This document shows, in pieces, positions 6,192 to 7,380 of a stretch of 7,380 bases of DNA. The position numbers and the translations under genes were made by a program. Position 1 is the first letter of the stretch, and each line of letters opens with the position of its first letter. A model generated the notes under the pieces. That model saw only the letters and a list, made by a program, of their open reading frames with translations. It made no database searches and had not been told where the DNA came from. Source of the stretch: Deltaproteobacteria bacterium. GTDB lineage: Bacteria > Desulfobacterota > UBA8473. The DNA is taken from positions 1 to 7,380 of the forward strand of contig DAOWME010000154.1 of the NCBI GenBank assembly GCA_030643245.1, read 5' to 3'.

Positions 6192-7301
6192 CTAGAGGCT
6201 TCCCAGGCGAATAAAATCCTCTGTTTGCAGGAATCTCTCCTCACTGATAGTCAGGCCTTTCTCGAGTGAATCGAGAACGATCTCCTTTTCTTCAGGAAAT
6301 TTATACCCATCGTAGTCCTGCTTAAGCAAATGCGTGAGATCTCCCGGTCCCCCTCTATAAGAAGGGTTCCTGAAGTGATCGAAACAAACCCTGCCGGTTA
6401 TATCCAATTTCTCTACCATCATTTTTATCTCTGTTAAGTACCCATGGGGAGAGAGGAGCTCCAGCTTATTCTGTTCGTAATCGTCAAATAACGGTGTATC
6501 AGGCATGGGGGTAAACGGCCTCGATCGTATGAAATCCGGGTCTATCTCGTTTAACACCCGGGCAGTATTCTCGGCATGTTGCCTGGATAAAGCCTTCCCT
6601 CCCAAACCGGGCATTACGTATTCTGAGAGCTCTATGCCCGTTTTCATCACCATTTTCCCGGCAATGATGTGTTCTTCTGATGTCACCCCTTTCTTGACTT
6701 TCCACAATAACTCGTCATCCCCTGTCTCCAGCCCGATATGCACTCTCGACAGACCTGCCTGCCGGAGTTCTTCCAGGTCATTCTCCTTCTTCTTGAAAAT
6801 CGTTTTTGCCCTTGCATAGGAGGTTATCCTGTTTATCGTGGGAAACCTCTCCTTCAGATATTCGATGATGTTTACAAGCTGTGGAGTGGGAACTATGAGG
6901 GAGTCGGCATCCTGCAGGAATGCCGTTCTTGCTCCGGAGTATAGCCAGTTAAACACACTTATAAAACTGTGGCTGTAACCGAGCTGGGGTATACTTCTTA
7001 TCAGTCTGGCCCCGATCACATTGTTTACGGCGCCCGAATAGCCCATCTCCCAGGATACCTTCTTTATCTCATCATGTATCGTCTTTGCGATATCTATATC
7101 GGCTTTAACATCATCGACGGACCTCAGATTGAACTTCTCATGGTTATACGGTCTGCCGTAACAAAAGGTGCACCGATTCCACGGGCAATTCCTGGTGACC
7201 CTTATTAAGAGAGAAAAACTTCCCCCTTCACTGGGGGGACGTATCGGCCCCATCTCAAAAGACAACCCTGCAAGTTTGTTATGATCAACTATCATATCCA
7301 T
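6192..7301 (-). CDS. Radical SAM protein
   Basis: This is a 369-residue cytoplasmic radical SAM enzyme that would cleave S-adenosylmethionine at a [4Fe-4S] cluster to start a radical reaction. The cluster motif is RNCPWNRCTFC with Cys39, Cys44 and Cys47. The spacing is CX4CX2C, wider than the textbook CX3CX2C but, as I recall, normal for this subgroup. Downstream, VHIGLETGDDELLWKVKKG (187-205) is the SAM-ribose/HemN-like strand-4 region and YVMPGLGGKALSRQHAEN (228-245) is another conserved block; RPFTPMPDTPLFDD is at 261-274. There is no B12-binding domain and no extra cysteine cluster (only Cys306 beyond the motif). The start could be ATG 7301 or ATG 7295. The latter overlaps the upstream gene's stop as ATGA. 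Function unknown; it heads the two dehydratase-family subunits in what looks like one transcript. Confidence 0.82.
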   Translation of the reverse strand: MDMIVDHNKLAGLSFEMGPIRPPSEGGSFSLLIRVTRNCPWNRCTFCYGRPYNHEKFNLRSVDDVKADIDIAKTIHDEIKKVSWEMGYSGAVNNVIGARLIRSIPQLGYSHSFISVFNWLYSGARTAFLQDADSLIVPTPQLVNIIEYLKERFPTINRITSYARAKTIFKKKENDLEELRQAGLSRVHIGLETGDDELLWKVKKGVTSEEHIIAGKMVMKTGIELSEYVMPGLGGKALSRQHAENTARVLNEIDPDFIRSRPFTPMPDTPLFDDYEQNKLELLSPHGYLTEIKMMVEKLDITGRVCFDHFRNPSYRGGPGDLTHLLKQDYDGYKFPEEKEIVLDSLEKGLTISEERFLQTEDFIRLGSL

Positions 7302-7380
7302 GCACCATCCATTATTTCTCGAAAACTTTCGGCATCCTTCATAAAAGCTATAAAGTAGTTTACACTTTCGAATAAAAAAA
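7292..7380 (-). CDS. 3' end of an unidentified gene upstream of the radical SAM gene (partial)
   Basis: On the minus strand one frame is open from the window edge to TGA at 7294-7292. It encodes 28 residues ending ESFREIMDGAWI after a hydrophobic, aromatic stretch (SVNYFIAF). The stop overlaps the second ATG of the radical SAM gene as ATGA, typical of coupled genes in one operon. The residues look like real protein but are too few to assign a family. If real, this gene is the next upstream member of the leftward operon. Confidence 0.5.
   Translation of the reverse strand, partial: FLFESVNYFIAFMKDAESFREIMDGAWI

Overview
The window comes from a strict anaerobe, most likely a bacterium of the Desulfobacterota (deltaproteobacterial) type. 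This lineage call is inferred from gene content: a ferredoxin-dependent 2-oxoacid oxidoreductase, a benzoyl-CoA-reductase/2-hydroxyacyl-CoA-dehydratase pair, an oxygen-sensitive radical SAM enzyme and a CcdA/FmdB pair. No phylogenetic marker is present.

Left block (1-2213, + strand): a tight operon encodes the delta (8Fe ferredoxin), alpha and beta subunits of a VOR/KOR-type 2-oxoacid:ferredoxin oxidoreductase. Delta and alpha are 14 bp apart, and alpha and beta overlap by ATGA. The gamma subunit expected in four-subunit enzymes is absent. A well-placed ribosome binding site and ATG at the end of beta open a frame that stops after 22 codons, inside a repeat-like stretch.

Gene-poor scar (2165-2597): a tandem 8-bp repeat, a 7-bp hairpin and a roughly 190-bp imperfect palindrome whose outer 28 bp per arm are perfectly complementary. 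It looks like a small non-autonomous (MITE-like) element or other mobile-DNA residue. Sampled GC content is higher in the alpha/beta genes than downstream of the scar.

Middle block (2598-3609, + strand): ccdA, a six-helix membrane thiol-electron carrier, then a small FmdB-type zinc ribbon protein. Short hairpins follow each gene.

Right block (7380 down to 3723, - strand): the last codons of an unidentified gene, a radical SAM protein, a BcrC/HgdB-like subunit, then a BcrB/HgdA-like subunit. All appear co-transcribed and end at a hairpin facing the + strand genes. The two dehydratase-family subunits keep the cysteines expected to hold [4Fe-4S] clusters. The ATP-dependent activator that family members need is not in the window. 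A plausible but unproven link between the blocks is ferredoxin: the oxidoreductase would make reduced ferredoxin, and dehydratase/BCR systems use it through their activator. The radical SAM protein with the orphan BcrCB-like pair is the least explained part.
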